Below, piece by piece: positions 30,576-42,749 of a stretch of DNA of 60,000 nt. Numbering within the stretch: the first letter of the stretch is position 1; each line of letters opens with the position of its first letter. The translations under genes were made by a program, and so were the position numbers. The notes beneath the pieces were generated by a model. That model was not told the DNA's origin. It saw only the letters and a program-made list of their open reading frames with translations, and searched no databases. This DNA comes from Takakia lepidozioides (Eukaryota > Streptophyta > Takakiopsida > Takakiales > Takakiaceae): NCBI GenBank assembly GCA_030704615.1, contig CM060731.1, positions 52,516,001 to 52,576,000 on the forward strand. The letters run 5' to 3'.

Positions 30576-33500
30576 GGAAGATACTTTTTGTCATGTCAAG
30601 ACAAAGACAAGACCCCTAGGTCGTTGTCATGAATAAGAAGAATAATCAGACATATCAGCCACTTAACAGTGGCACCATCCATCAATCATCAAGCTTAGAA
30701 AATCCAGAATTACATCCATGCACAGTAATGTGTTCATGTCAGTATTATTCATAACCCAAAGAGTATGCCACTGATGCTAATTGACCACCAGTCATGATCA
30801 TGATATACATTCAGACGTCTGGGTGGGATGGCGGGTACTTGGCCATATTTTGGCCTTGATGTGTTGCAGGTCAAATGGTCATACATATTTATTGTCCGCA
30901 AGCTGTAATCCAAGAATACTTATTCAAACCCCATGAGTGTCATGGAGGGTTTTTTTAAGAAATTAGAGAGAACAAAATGAACACTTGGACATCACAGATT
31001 TTAAATACCTTGCCCTGCCAGTATTGGTTTAGACTGGTCTGCAGCACAGCTTGCCCCCACAGGGGAGGTGGATATGTCTGGTAAGTTTTCCAGACTACCC
31101 CTATACCTTTAATTCTTGCTAGAGCTGAAAATCAAAGTTCATGACACAACAAGGTAAAGATAAAGGACTGCATACACATCCTGCGACAGTATATGATACT
31201 GTCAGTACACCCTTTACATCATTCCACATTTGACCATGTCATTACACCATGTCCAGGGGGTATTTCCACTTGACCACCCTGGCTGCCTCAAAAACCAGTT
31301 ACCAGTTATATATTGCTGCCATATTTCATTGTCAGCCAAATATCCATAGGCAAAATCTTCACCATACCCTGGCCTAAGCATCTAGCTAACAAAGCCATCC
31401 GGGTTGGAACATAACACGGGCCAACATGGGTACCCGAATAGCTGCAACAAACAATTCCTTGCAGCCTCTCAAATTGTTACCATAAGGTAAGCAAAGCAAA
31501 TTAGTGCCTAGAAAACAAATGGTGTCTCTCACACAAGCCATCATAAACCCGGCTGTCACAACAAAGCAGAGGTCTTCCACTGGCTGGGCCAAAAATAGCC
31601 CATCGTAGAAAGCATTACACTTGTTCTTAAAAAATAACGAAGGAAAGAGGTAAGATCAAGAAAAACCATAGAGTAGTTTAGTTTTTCAACATTTTAAGAT
31701 GAGTCCCTGGTAAGCGATTCCTTCCCCTGCTCTGCAATCCCACTTGGCATCCAGTAGCACCTAGACATTAGAATATTAAGTGGAATCCCTCACCTGTGCC
31801 CGTCCCAAAAACAACCACAACGCATTGTGAGTTAGTGAGGATGCATGAGGTGAGTAACAGACTCCCACACTTGCTATCGAGGTCAAATACACTTCAATCT
31901 AAGCGCAGAGAATGCCAAGGAAAGCAGGGAAGCAAAACAAACAGAAAAAGAACATTTTTTACTGTCTGGGGGAGAGTCGTCATCTCTCCCCAAGCCTAAC
32001 CGTGCAGGGAGGACTCCACCAGCACCACATCACTGCTACCTTAACCAAAGCAAAGTCTTGTCAAGCACAAGAAAAAAGAGCTTGGTCTCAAAAGTTAGGG
32101 TTTATAAAGGGAGGGAGAGAGACTTCCTTGTTCTACCAAGACGCCGCCATTCATCAAAGATCCAGAGGAGGGCTCCTAGGGAAACGTCATAAGCACGCAG
32201 GTGGTACCTCTGCCATCACTGCCGCGGTTCCCTTGTGCAGCAAAAAAACAGACAACTGAGACAGTGAATCTTCCCTCATCTCTAAGCCACCGCCTAGGCG
32301 GCGCTCACAGGAGCCATAAACACTCATTCTCGCAGCGCAAAAAGAAAGACATTAGGGTTACGCAGGGTTTTCCCCTGTCTGGCCCGTCATTCATCCTTCT
32401 CAGGATGAAAACATCCGCCAACCTGTACGCCCGACGGACTTTGTCCGTTTCTCATTCGCGGAAGATGAAAGACATCGTGCGTTCATCCTGTCTTGAACTC
32501 GACGGATGCAATCCGCATTTCATCTAGGTTAGATGAAAAACATTGGGGGTTTAAAACAACTTTTTTATACCTGTCTGGCCCGTATTTAGGTCATGTCAGA
32601 TGAAGTCCTTTTTTCATCCAAGTTGGATTGAAAAAATAAAAACTGATGGGAGTTTTGTAACTCACAAGTATTTAGTGAAGAAATGTTTCACTAGGGAAAA
32701 AAATTGTATTTTGGATGAAAAACATCCAAAATTCCCTGCAACCCAATTTTTCAAAGATGGAAGTCGGGACAACAATTCCATAAACCCAGTTTCCAAAGGG
32801 AGAGAGAGGGAGAGAGAGGGAATGAGAGGGAGAGATCAGGAAACCAAAAAAAAAAAAAAAAATGTGGGGGGGGGGGGGGAGTGACTCAACAGCTGCAGCT
32901 GCTCGGTTACCCCCCCACCCCACATTTTTTTTTTTCTTTGTTGCCCCCTCTCTCCCTCTGTCTCCCTCTCTACTGGGAACCGGCAGGTTGTTATCAATGT
33001 TGATTTCCTGTTTTTTCACCCATACCGGATGAAGTTTTGACAGCGGCTCATCCATCCTCTATCGGCTTTTTCATCCATACCGGATGTGCCACCATGATGG
33101 ACACTGAATTACCTTTAGGATGGTTTTTTGGTTTTTTTCATTCCTCTTTTATTGATTCTAATCCATACGGGATGAGTCACCAAAGAATGAAAAATTACCT
33201 CTATGAAGGTTGTCAACAACATCCTATTTTTCATCCATACCGGTTGAAAAACTACCAGGATAATAATTTTTCATTCCTCTTTCATTGACTCTTTTTTATC
33301 CATGACGGATGGTATGAGGAATGATGAATTACCTAAGTGGAGGTAAATCGTTGCCACGGATGATATCCCCTACTTTTTCATCCTAACAAAGTGATTTGTT
33401 TGTGGATGACAAGTACAGATGATTATGGCCTGGAATTGATCTTAACTACCCCTAATTATGATTAATTATGGGGAAAACCCTAACCCCTACCCTAAAACCT

Positions 33501-35338
33501 ATTTTTAACTGTGCCATGGATGAAATCCGTCAGGGTAGAAGGTTGTGGTATACTGTTTTTCATCCACGGATGAAAAATCGGGAAAAAAAAAAAAAACCCT
33601 ATGTTGTCTCTCCCGCTATCAGAAGCACGCGATGTGCTTCTGAGCTCGCGGGGAGAATGTTATGGCGGACGTGCTTTGGTGGCTGCCCCATTTGTGGTGT
33701 CGTACCCATGCTGGACGAGCGCTTGGGGAGGCGCGAAGGCGGCGCCTTGTCTCTCTTGCAGCGGGAAACACTGCTGTGAATGCAGTGGCATCTTCCCTCC
33801 TCTGGCTTTTATTTTTTGCAATGGCATGTGTACTGGGAAGTCTCTCTCCCTCCCGTCTATTGCCTTGCAAGTTTGTCTACTTTGCTTCATTGCTCATGTG
33901 TTTTGTGGAGGCAGCTTGCTGCGGGTGGTGATGGCGCATAACCCTCTTCCCCAATCGCTTAAGGTGCCTTTGGAGTTTAGGGATCCTTGTGTTCTTATCT
34001 TCTTCTCTTGCTTTTGAGATTCTTAGTTGACATCGATGACAAGTGTGAGGGTCTATGATTCACCTGGGGTTCCACAATCCTCACTAATCCGTTGATTTTG
34101 TGGGGGCTTGTGATGGGACCAGGTGAGGATCCTCACCTACTTTGAAGTTTCTTGAGCATGCAGTTGGGATATGGGCTGAGGAGACCTCTGAGTTATTGCG
34201 CTTTGAGGTGGCTGCTGCTTGCAGCCCCGATTTCAACCCGATTGCTCCTGGTTTGGCATGCTACAACATATGTTTTGGCTTTTGTTGTTAGACTGCCGTC
34301 GATGGGGCAGCTCGACATGTCTGGCTCGTCTCCTGAGGCCTGCATACAGACCATACCCTATCTTTTGATCTTTGACAGCAAGGCATGTGGATCACTGAGC
34401 TAGGTTGTAAGTTCTTTGGGCCATAGAGGATCTAATTTTATGTGGTATGTTTTTGGCGGTTTTGGGTCTCTATGGACATGGTGGCCTTGGATGTTTATGG
34501 CGGCAGCCTAATAAGGCACCGACCTGCTCATTTTCAAGCCTGGTTCTGATTTGTAATGGATCACAGTGAGGTGTTCTTTGCATGCTTCAGCATGGACTTC
34601 TTGAAGGATGAGGATGGTAAGCTGTAATGGGATCCTACCTACACTTTTGGCTTTGTCATGACATCAGGCCTATGACATGCAATCTGGTTTTTTATAGGCA
34701 AAAGAGGCTGGATCTCGGTTGCTCAAGTTACAAGTCTTGAATTTGCAATTTGACAGGCTGAATTCACATTCCCTTGACACCTTGTATGATCACATGTCTC
34801 GGGGAGAATACAATGGTATAGAATCTATTTCATCATGCCCAAGTAGGATTGCTTGGTGGCATATTTTGATTCTGACAAATTGCAGGCTGGTCCTTATGCC
34901 TTGGCTGATGCATGACCTACGGTAATTATTGGCTGAAAAGGTAAGATGCTGCAACATGTGGGTCATGCCCAAGATGTATGTGTGAAAACGTGTCTTGAAA
35001 TGGTAATAGGGCAGGCTGGACCATGGTACCTTGCCCTTTGCATGACCTCAACACTTTATGCTCCTTCAATACATGACCTGCTGGTAAGGTATGTGAGCAG
35101 GCTGAACCAAGTTGCCATGCAGCCTGCATAGAGGCGACAATATCTTATCTTGTCCCACACAAGAACAAACCCCGACCTCCCACCCTCTTTTGTCTTGGAT
35201 GATTGGGTGGTGTCATTTGGGATGATTTGACAAGACTGGAAGTGTGAGATAGTGCCCTGTCTAGGGCTGGTTATGTCTGTAATTGACAATGACCCTTATG
35301 GGTCTTGTCCATGTCTTGACATGACGTGAATATCTTCC
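30576..35338. mobile_element. Fold-back repeat F1 (about 4.8 kb)
   Basis: Starts GGAAGATA and ends TATCTTCC. The terminal regions are inverted repeats (left ...GTCATGTCAAGACA...; right ...TGTCTTGACATGAC...). Hairpin b lies near the centre. Inverted similarity also links 31,785-31,860 with 34,060-34,130 (CTCACCTG...GTTAGTGAGGAT). Short TCATCC...GGATGA palindromes crowd both sides of the hairpin (32,380-33,560). It has no coding capacity that I recognise. The class is uncertain: fold-back or a non-autonomous DNA element. Confidence 0.6.
32840..32950. repeat. Hairpin b
   Basis: A-run, G-run, AGTGACTCAACAGC/GCTGCTCGGTTAC core, C-run, T-run, flanked by GA-rich and TC-rich arms. It is near the centre of F1. 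Confidence 0.85.
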
Positions 35339-35778
35339 CACTCTCTCCCTCTCTCTTTTTAACTTTTTCTACCCCCTCTCTCCCTCTATGGGATTTGTTT
35401 TGTGAGCAGCACAAAAGAGAGGAGAGAGAGAGAGAGAGAGAGAGAGGGGGAGCGAGAGGGACAGATCAGGAAACAAAAAAAAAAAAAAAAAAAGATGGGA
35501 GGGGAGTGACTGAGCAGCTGCTGCTCAATCATCCCCCCCCCCACCCATTTTTTTTCATTGTTGTCCCCTCTCTCCCTCTGTCTCCCTCCTCGGAATTGGC
35601 CGGTTGCATCAGTGTTCTTTTCATGTTTTTCCATCTATACCGGATGGATTCTAAACAGTGTTTTCACTTGCCCTATAAAGTTTTTCTATCCATACCGGAA
35701 GATTTACCTGGGTGGACACTAAAATACCTCTAAAAAGGGTCTATAATTTTTCATTCCTCTTTTATTGACTTTCATCTA
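35339..35778 (+). mobile_element. Fold-back repeat F3, part left of E2
   Basis: Half copy of the fold-back family. It starts near GAGCAGCACAAAAGAGAG, then hairpin c and the right arm with TCATCC/GGATGA motifs, up to the E2 insertion. It continues at 44,687. There is no left arm. Confidence 0.65.
35464..35572. repeat. Hairpin c
   Basis: GATCAGG, A-run, G-rich stretch, AGTGACTGAGCAGCTGCTGCTCAAT core, C-run, T-rich stretch, CCCCTCTC. Confidence 0.85.
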
Positions 35779-36199
35779 TGTCATGGTTTTAGTCATGGTT
35801 ATCTAGAATTACCTACTTCTAGTTAACTAGGACATTTTAGATATTTATATTTATATTTTGTGTGTTGGGACTTCATTTGGTCTCACATGCCAAGTGAGGT
35901 GTTGAGCCTCACTTGAGACATGGAGATAGGTTTTCCCCTTGTGAGTGTTGAGGAGGCTCATCTTCTTGTAGTTGAGCCTCTATGAGCTTCTCTCACCTCC
36001 ATAGCTCTAGGTATTGAGAGGGAGTGTGTTGAGGGCTTTGTAGGGTGGATTCCTTTAGCAAAGGTGCCATTGGCTTGACTTAGTTTATGTGATAGAGTGG
36101 ATTTCACTTGGAAGGACTAGGGCTTGTTCTTCATGTGATTGCTTCATGCTTTGAGAGCTTTCATTGTCTTCTACTTCTCTCATTTCTCATCTCTTATCA
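35779..36199 (+). repeat. E2 repeat A1, 5' terminus (421 bp)
   Basis: Starts TGTCATGG and ends CTCTTATCA. By eye it differs from A2 (44,180-44,600) at a single base. The following CTACAAGAAGATCACC occupies the primer-binding position. Confidence 0.9.
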
Positions 36200-37504
36200 C
36201 TACAAGAAGATCACCTTATGCTTGTGAGTGCGGAGTGTAAGGATTAGTTTTGCACTTGTATTTTAAAGAGGTTGAGAGCTAGGAGAATTTAGCTCTTGTA
36301 TCACAAGGCTTGCAAGGGGTTGCAAGGAAAGGTGCTCAAGTATTGCATGCACCAAGGAGTTGGAGAGCTTGAGAAGAAAGCTCTTGAGTCACAAGATTTT
36401 GCAAGGATTGTAAGGAGGAAGTCTTATGTGTGTGGAAGCATGGATTCTAGGGTTTGAGAATCCTTTCTATGCATTATGGAGTCGATGGTGTGCGCCATGG
36501 CTTGTGGAGAGTGACTAAAGGCTTGTTAGTGCTCATTTCACTATCAAGCTAGGGTTAAGCAAGTTCAAAGTGTGGATGTTGTGGAAGAGAAGCCAATGAG
36601 CTATATATGCTTGGGCTTGAAGACAACAAGGGCAAGCACTTAGAGAGCACTAAGAAGCTCAAGAGGTTTTGAAAGGGAGCATGTGAAGAAATCTTCCAAT
36701 CATGGTGGTGTGGAGCCAAGCTTAGGGTGCCATTGGAAGGGCTTGGAGAACATGTGGTGGGAAATCCTTGAAGGGAAATCATCATTCAATGTATGCATAG
36801 CTTCACCCTAACTATGTAATGTGACAAGAGGGGGAGGCAATACTTGGCTATTCATGCTCTTGGTAGTGCGAGCTTTGTGGTGGATAGTTGACCAAGCAAG
36901 TGGTGCATGTGTGAAGCATGCTCGCTTGAGTTTGTAAGTTCAAGTTTGAGAAGGGGAGCTCTTGAACTAGCAAGAGGTGAAGGCCTTTGAGATCCATTTG
37001 TGTGTGAAGTGGAGAGGTGTTGATTCATGTTATGATGAAGGAGAGCAACACATAGGCCAAGAGGTCATGAAACATGCATTCAAATGATCACGGGGAGCAC
37101 ATGGATGATGGATTGGTGCAAGACCCCGAATGAGGCATATGGCGTGAGAGTGGGATCCAAGGCGGATTGCTTGGGAGCATTATTGTAAGTGACAAGCATT
37201 GCTCCTACACATTGAGATAATTTGTGTTGATTTGGAGCAATTGTCAAGTGATGAGAAGACAAATGCATGATTGCTCGGCAATGGAGATATGGTAGTTTGC
37301 AATCAAATCCCAAGGACTAGAAGGGGGATTGATTTGGTGGACAATAACTTGCAAGTTGAGTTGGACCACTCTTGGTTGCACATTGGGGTGGAAGAGAGCA
37401 AGAAGATGCCTCTTATGACCACCTAGAGACCATATTTTTGCTTGAGTAGAAGCATAGAAGTCAAGGACTTGCATTCCAGCTCTTCATTACAAACCCTAGT
37501 AGTG
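36200..37504 (+). other. E2 leader, proximal part
   Basis: Untranslated leader, with no gene recognised. The first 60 bases align loosely with the E1 leader (AGATCA...GTGAGTGC...GCACTTGT). Confidence 0.5.
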
Positions 37505-38080
37505 TATGCTCAGACTATACCTATGTTAGTATACCAAACAGGAGCTTGTCCCTTTGACTATACCTCTGTTGAGGTATCACCATATGTGAACCCTAATGTG
37601 AGACTATACCTCTGTTAGTATACCAAACATGAGCTTGTCCATTTTACTATATCTCTATTGAGGTATCACCATATGTGAACCCTAATCAGCTCAGACTATA
37701 TCTCTGTTAGTATACCAAACAGGAGCTTGTCCCTTTTACTATACCTCTGTTGAGGTATCACCATATGTGGACCCTAATCAGCTCAGACTATACCTCTGTT
37801 AGTATACCAAACAGAACCCTCATTTTCAGACTATACCTCTGTAAAGGTATCATCAACATAAGGGACCCTAGCAGCCTCAGACTATACCTCTGTTAAGGTA
37901 TCAACAGTGAAAGGACTTACTGAAATTTAAGGGCCTTTGGAGGATTGTTTGGAAGATATTTGAGGGCCCTTAGAGGAGTATTTGGAGGATCTTTGGGGTC
38001 CTTGGAGGAGTGTTTGGAGGATCTTTGGGGTCCTTGGAGGACCCTTCGAGGAGCTTTGGTGGACAATGTTGAAGAGCTCT
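37505..38080 (+). repeat. E2 leader tandem arrays
   Basis: First array at 37,505-37,912: units of about 100-110 bases built around ACTATACCTCTGTTAGTATA and ACTATACCTCTGTTGAGGTA, each a short partial palindrome, with spacers CAAACAGGAGCTTGTCCC and CACCATATGTGAACCC. Second array at 37,930-38,080: units with GGAGGATCTTTGGGGTCCTT. It lies at the same position as the unrelated E1 array. Confidence 0.88.
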
Positions 38081-38718
38081 TGAAGGATTGATTGAGGGAT
38101 ATTGAAGGATACTTGCCACGGCCATACAAGCGAGTGGATAGAGACAGGAGGGAGAGTGGTGGGATGAGAGCATTCTGGGGTTAGGAATTGCTTTAGTTTC
38201 TCTTCTCCATAGTCTTTCACCCTCTCTGTAGGCCAAAACCTTTCCGTAGGTGGAGGCAAGAGTCAGTCCGGGTTTGGGCTGGGGTGTCTTTGCAGGAGCG
38301 ACACTGTGGAGTGTTTTTGGTCTGGGGGAGTTGCTGTCTTGATTTTCTTGTGTTTGGATCCCCTCCACACCTGCATGCTTGACTGTGCGCCATGTTAGCT
38401 TTGTGTGGGCGCTTGTTTTCATAGGAGGTTGGTCCGGATTTGATCACCGGCCAATCCTAGAGTATGCTGTCGGTGGTGAGGCTGGAGTGATGACCAGCAA
38501 GACCACCAGTGTTTCTTCTATGGTGAGGCTGGGTTGATGACCAGCAGACCATAGGAGTGCTTGCGGTGGATGCAGGTGCAGGTACAGGTCTACGTTAGAA
38601 ACCTATTGTTCCTGCTTGAACCAGTAGCCGCAACAGGTTCTTTACCCGGTTACCTTGTAGAAAGTGGGGATTAGAGACAGGTTGACAACCGGTTGGGTTG
38701 TGAGTTTTCATCACGGAG

Positions 38719-40178
38719 GTGCCACCAGCTGCTGAGGGGAGTGCCGGTACAAGCACCAGCGATACTAGTGGGTACACAAGACAAGGTGTGCGGTTTAGGC
38801 CACTTTCACCTTCAGTGTCTTCTGAGGAAGGTTCAGACTCGGAGTCGGGAGGATTCTCGCCGAGGGTGCAAGTCATTTCTGTGCCATTGTTGTGGGACAC
38901 GATGGAGGAGATGTATGGAGCTACCAAGGGGCCACGTAGGTACTCTGGAGCTGTGGGCACCATCGAGCTTGATGAATTTATACAAGAGTTTGACATTTGA
39001 TGTGATTTGCAGCAAATGCGCAATCCACAACTGTTTACGCCCTTTATGGCATGGAAGGGGTTATTCCAGCACCTTGAGGGGCCGCCCATGGATGATTACC
39101 ATGAATTTAGGCGGGGACATGCGGTGGAGATTGAGGAGTGGCGAGAGTATTGGTCACCTAACTATGTCTCAATCACTAGAGGCACAAGGGCAGCGGTGAC
39201 ACCGACAGCTACACAAACATCTCCAACTATAAGCACTAGTAGTGGAACAAGTAGTGCCGGCACTTCTGTAGGTGGTACCAGTTCAAAAGGTGCTACTACT
39301 CCTCCTGCCACAATTACAATACATGTGCCTAGATTCAACCCGGTGGTGGAGTTCTTCCATGAGTTGCGGAGGAATTACCAAGGTGTACGGACAGAGAAGC
39401 TGCGAAGTTTGTAAGACTTCCAGCGCAAATCCAGTGAGAGCTTGCGAGAGGCCTACACTCGTATGAGGCGCTTGATAAGTGTGACCCAAGGGGTTACTGA
39501 AGCTCAGGCAGTCCAGTTTTGGTATGGAATTTTGGACAAGGAGCTCAAGAGAAGGGTGCGGGATACAACCCTATTACAAGCGGCCCAACCCACATTAGCG
39601 GATGTGTTTCTGCTGGCTGAGCGGATTGAGCTCAACATGGTGGAGGAGCGAGTTGTTACCATTGGATTTGGCAAGGACATGCCTGCACAAGGTGCAGCTG
39701 CCAGCCAACAGGTACAAGGGACTGCCCAACAGCGTGGTCAAGGGGGCAAGGTTGCCCAACCCAAGTTCTATGGAGCTTACACGGGACCTCAGGTGCAGGG
39801 GCCCGTGGCATCTTTTGTAGGCCAACAGCAACCAGGGGTGATATGTTGGACATGTGGAGGACCCCATGTCAAGAGAGATTGCCCAGATAGTGGCAGAAGG
39901 CAGGCACAAGCACAGCCTGCACAGTTGCAGTGTGGGCATTGTAGCAAGTATGGGCATGGAGACGCCCAGTGTTATGACTTGCACCCTGAGTTGTGCCCAG
40001 GCCAGTTCCAAGGGAACAATGGTGGCCGGGGGTGAGGTGGACCAGCCCAGAGAGGACGAGGTGGTCGGGCATGAGGTGCAGGCCAAGGGCAAGCTCAACA
40101 TGGCCAAGGACGCGGAGGTCACGGTGTTGACCAAGACATGGCCAACGGCTTCAGCAGCTAGAGCAGAGGCTCGCTGCC
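38719..40178 (+). pseudogene. E2 gag
   Basis: Gag closely related to E1 (GTIELDEFIQEF, MAWKGLFQHLEGPPMDDYHE, SESLREAYTRMRRLISVTQG) with both zinc knuckles (CWTC...C; CGHC...C). Broken by TGA at 38,998 (E1 has TGG), TAA at 39,412 (E1 has CAA), TGA at 40,033 (E1 has CGA) and a one-base deletion near 40,146 that changes frame. The ATG is not obvious; the open frame begins at a GTG after an upstream stop. Confidence 0.88.
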
Positions 40179-42749
40179 ATGGCTACAGCTCAGGTGGTAC
40201 CGGCTCCCAGGCGGGATGGTCCACCTCCTGCTCTTGAGGGAGGAGATATGGGAGGCATAGGATTCATGTGCGGAGCAGCACTACCACTAGTGCAGGTGGA
40301 GTCTGCTGCGGCCGTGACTCGAGGAGCAGCACGAGTTCATGAGCCACGAGGTGCAGAGGTGGAATTCGATCCACGGCGTGGGGAGGCAAGCCGTCAGGCA
40401 AGGCTTCCTCAGTTATTCACATTGGCGGAGACAGTGTCGACGCCATCCATGGCACCTAGTTCTTGCCCGACTGTTACCGAGGCGGAGGTTACTATGCCAT
40501 TGGGGAGAGCTACACGTGCAGCACTGACACCTGCTACCAAGGCTAGTGCAGCCGGTGTGTTATTGGGGGCATCCACCTCTGTGTGTCAAGCCCCACTGTT
40601 CTCGGCAACCATGATTGCGACGCCGGGGGTAAGACCGGCTGCAGTGTTCAGACTAGAAGCAACACTCTGCGAGAGTGGGGAGGTCACTTCATCTTCTGCG
40701 GAGTTACTGCAAGGTGTAGTGGCAGAGGGATCCTCGGATTTGAGGGTCAAGACTGCCACGGCTGTGCCATGGCAAGCTGCAGCTGCCAGGTTGACGGAGC
40801 TGCCAGCTAGGCCAGCCTTTGAGCGCGCCATGGTGACACCTGGAGTTGTCTTGTTAGACAACCAGAGAGGCATTTTCACTTTGAGTGGACCAGCAGGCAT
40901 TGAATTGGCTACTGACACGCCAATCTTTCGGAGACCCTATAGATACAGTGACATGAAGAGGTTTTTGATTCAGATGAGAACTCAGGACCTTTGGGAGGCT
41001 GGTTTGGTGGAGCTATCTGGGGGAGAATATGCTTCAGCCATAGTGATGCCAACCAAGAAGGATGTATTTGGCAATTGGACGGAGAGACGTATGTGCGGTG
41101 ATTACCGGCCTGTAAATCGTCAGACCAAGTCCGATAGGTATACCATGCCAACACCAGAGGAGATCTTTGATGCCATTGGGCATGCCAAGGTCTTTAGCAC
41201 GTTGGATTTAAGATCCGGATATCACCAGTTGCCGATCAAGGAGGCGGATAAGCAAAAGACGGCATTCTGGGGGATCAATGAGCACGGGAAGGATTGCCTA
41301 TACCAGTGGCGGTTCTTACCATTTGGGCTTAAGAACACTCCGGCAGAGTTTCAGAGAGTCATGGACAGGATTCTAGCAGGGGTGGAGTTTGCTCGGTGCT
41401 ACATAGATGACATCATTATCTTTAGTGCTACGGTGGAAGAGCATGAGAGACACCTTCAGGGGGTATTTGAGCGCTTGAGGGCGCACGGATTGAAGTTACA
41501 TCCGGGAAAGTGCAAGTTTTTCCACAACCAGATTAAGTATCTGGGTCACATGATATATCCTGGAGGATTGGGGGTACAGCAGACTAAGGTAGAGTCCATT
41601 GCACAGGTTCCACGCCCCATGGATGTGAGCCGAGTTCGAGCTTTCATGGGGTTAGCAAACTATTATAGATGGTTTGTTAAGGGATTTAGTGCCATTGCAA
41701 AGGCTCTAACCAAGCTGACCAAGGTGGACCAGGAGTGGCAGTGGGAAGATGAGCAAGAACAAGCTTTTCAAGAGCTCAAGGCGAGGTTGACCTCGGCGCC
41801 CATCTTGAGACGACCTATCAAGGGGCGTCCTTTTCAGCTGCATACAGATTGGAGCATGCTGGGGCTTGGAGCGGTGCTCACACAGGTGGATGCTGAGGGA
41901 AGAGAGTTCGTAGTGGCTTATGCTAGCCGCTCGAACAACGTTGCAGAGTCTAAATATAGCTCATATGAGGGAGAATGCTTAGCTGCAGTGTGGGTCGTGG
42001 CACACTTCAGGTGCTATCTATACGACAATCTCTTCACCCTTGTCACGGATCACCAACTACTCAAGTGGTTGATGGAGTCAGACAAGCTTACGGGGAAGCT
42101 TGCACGGTGGGCACTCATCCTTCAAGAGTATGACTTTCAGGTGGTGCATCGACCGGGTTTGGTCAATCGCAATGCAGATGGGTTGAGTCGCAATCCATGC
42201 ACGAGCCAGCAGGATGACACTGGAGCTCGGTGGCATGGTGAGACGGACGAGGAGATGGTGCCCGAATGGCATGCATCTGCATTTCTGTGTATCTTGGCAG
42301 CGGAAGGCCAGGTTGGACCTACAACAGGGATGACTGTAGATCAAGTGTCTGAGGACCCTGAGGCCAGCAATGAGCAAGGTGGCGCCAAAGATATACATGA
42401 GGATTCAGTTGTGTTGGACTACCTCCGCACTGGAGACACTGCAGCCACTGTGACTGCCAAGGAGAGGGATCGGATCCTACAACGAGCCAAGACGTTCAAG
42501 TGGGAGGGGACACACCTGCTCCGAGTGTGGGAGGATGGTCGAGTGAGGATTGTGCCTCACCCAACACAGCGGGCACGGTTAGTGCGGCATGCCCATGAGG
42601 AGTTGGGGCATTTTGGGATGCGACGCACTCATAGTCTACTGCAGGGGCAGTATTGGTGGCGTGGTATGCACACAGAGGTGCAACAATTTGTGGCTAGGTG
42701 CATGGTGTGTGACAGGGTGCATGCTTCATTCAACGCCCCTACTCCATAA
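40179..42749 (+). CDS. E2 pol: RT, RNase H and integrase zinc domain, 856 aa
   Basis: Opens in the region after the zinc knuckles. The protease core is missing: the text runs SGPAG then IELATDTPIFRRPYRYS, which starts RT. RT motifs: STLDLRSGYHQLPI, FLPFGLKNTPAEFQRVMD and the YIDD box at residues 408-411 (codons from 41,400). RNase H follows with HTDWSMLGLGAVLTQ, YEGECLAAVW and TDHQLLKWL, then VVHRPGLVNRNADGLSR. The integrase zinc domain (HEELGH...CMVC) ends the frame at a TAA (42,747-42,749) where E1 has CAG. The catalytic RT residues are intact, so this is the only copy here that could supply RT. Its lack of protease and methyltransferase is a deletion relative to E1 with a short shared word at the join. 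Confidence 0.92.
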   Translation: MATAQVVPAPRRDGPPPALEGGDMGGIGFMCGAALPLVQVESAAAVTRGAARVHEPRGAEVEFDPRRGEASRQARLPQLFTLAETVSTPSMAPSSCPTVTEAEVTMPLGRATRAALTPATKASAAGVLLGASTSVCQAPLFSATMIATPGVRPAAVFRLEATLCESGEVTSSSAELLQGVVAEGSSDLRVKTATAVPWQAAAARLTELPARPAFERAMVTPGVVLLDNQRGIFTLSGPAGIELATDTPIFRRPYRYSDMKRFLIQMRTQDLWEAGLVELSGGEYASAIVMPTKKDVFGNWTERRMCGDYRPVNRQTKSDRYTMPTPEEIFDAIGHAKVFSTLDLRSGYHQLPIKEADKQKTAFWGINEHGKDCLYQWRFLPFGLKNTPAEFQRVMDRILAGVEFARCYIDDIIIFSATVEEHERHLQGVFERLRAHGLKLHPGKCKFFHNQIKYLGHMIYPGGLGVQQTKVESIAQVPRPMDVSRVRAFMGLANYYRWFVKGFSAIAKALTKLTKVDQEWQWEDEQEQAFQELKARLTSAPILRRPIKGRPFQLHTDWSMLGLGAVLTQVDAEGREFVVAYASRSNNVAESKYSSYEGECLAAVWVVAHFRCYLYDNLFTLVTDHQLLKWLMESDKLTGKLARWALILQEYDFQVVHRPGLVNRNADGLSRNPCTSQQDDTGARWHGETDEEMVPEWHASAFLCILAAEGQVGPTTGMTVDQVSEDPEASNEQGGAKDIHEDSVVLDYLRTGDTAATVTAKERDRILQRAKTFKWEGTHLLRVWEDGRVRIVPHPTQRARLVRHAHEELGHFGMRRTHSLLQGQYWWRGMHTEVQQFVARCMVCDRVHASFNAPTP

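Noticed and set aside
36195-36212. CACTACAAGAAGATC resembles a CACTA transposon terminus
   Set aside because: It spans the boundary between the E2 A1 repeat (ending TTATCA) and its leader, E1 has CTCGAGAAAGATC at the same place, and no matching inverted end or target duplication was seen.
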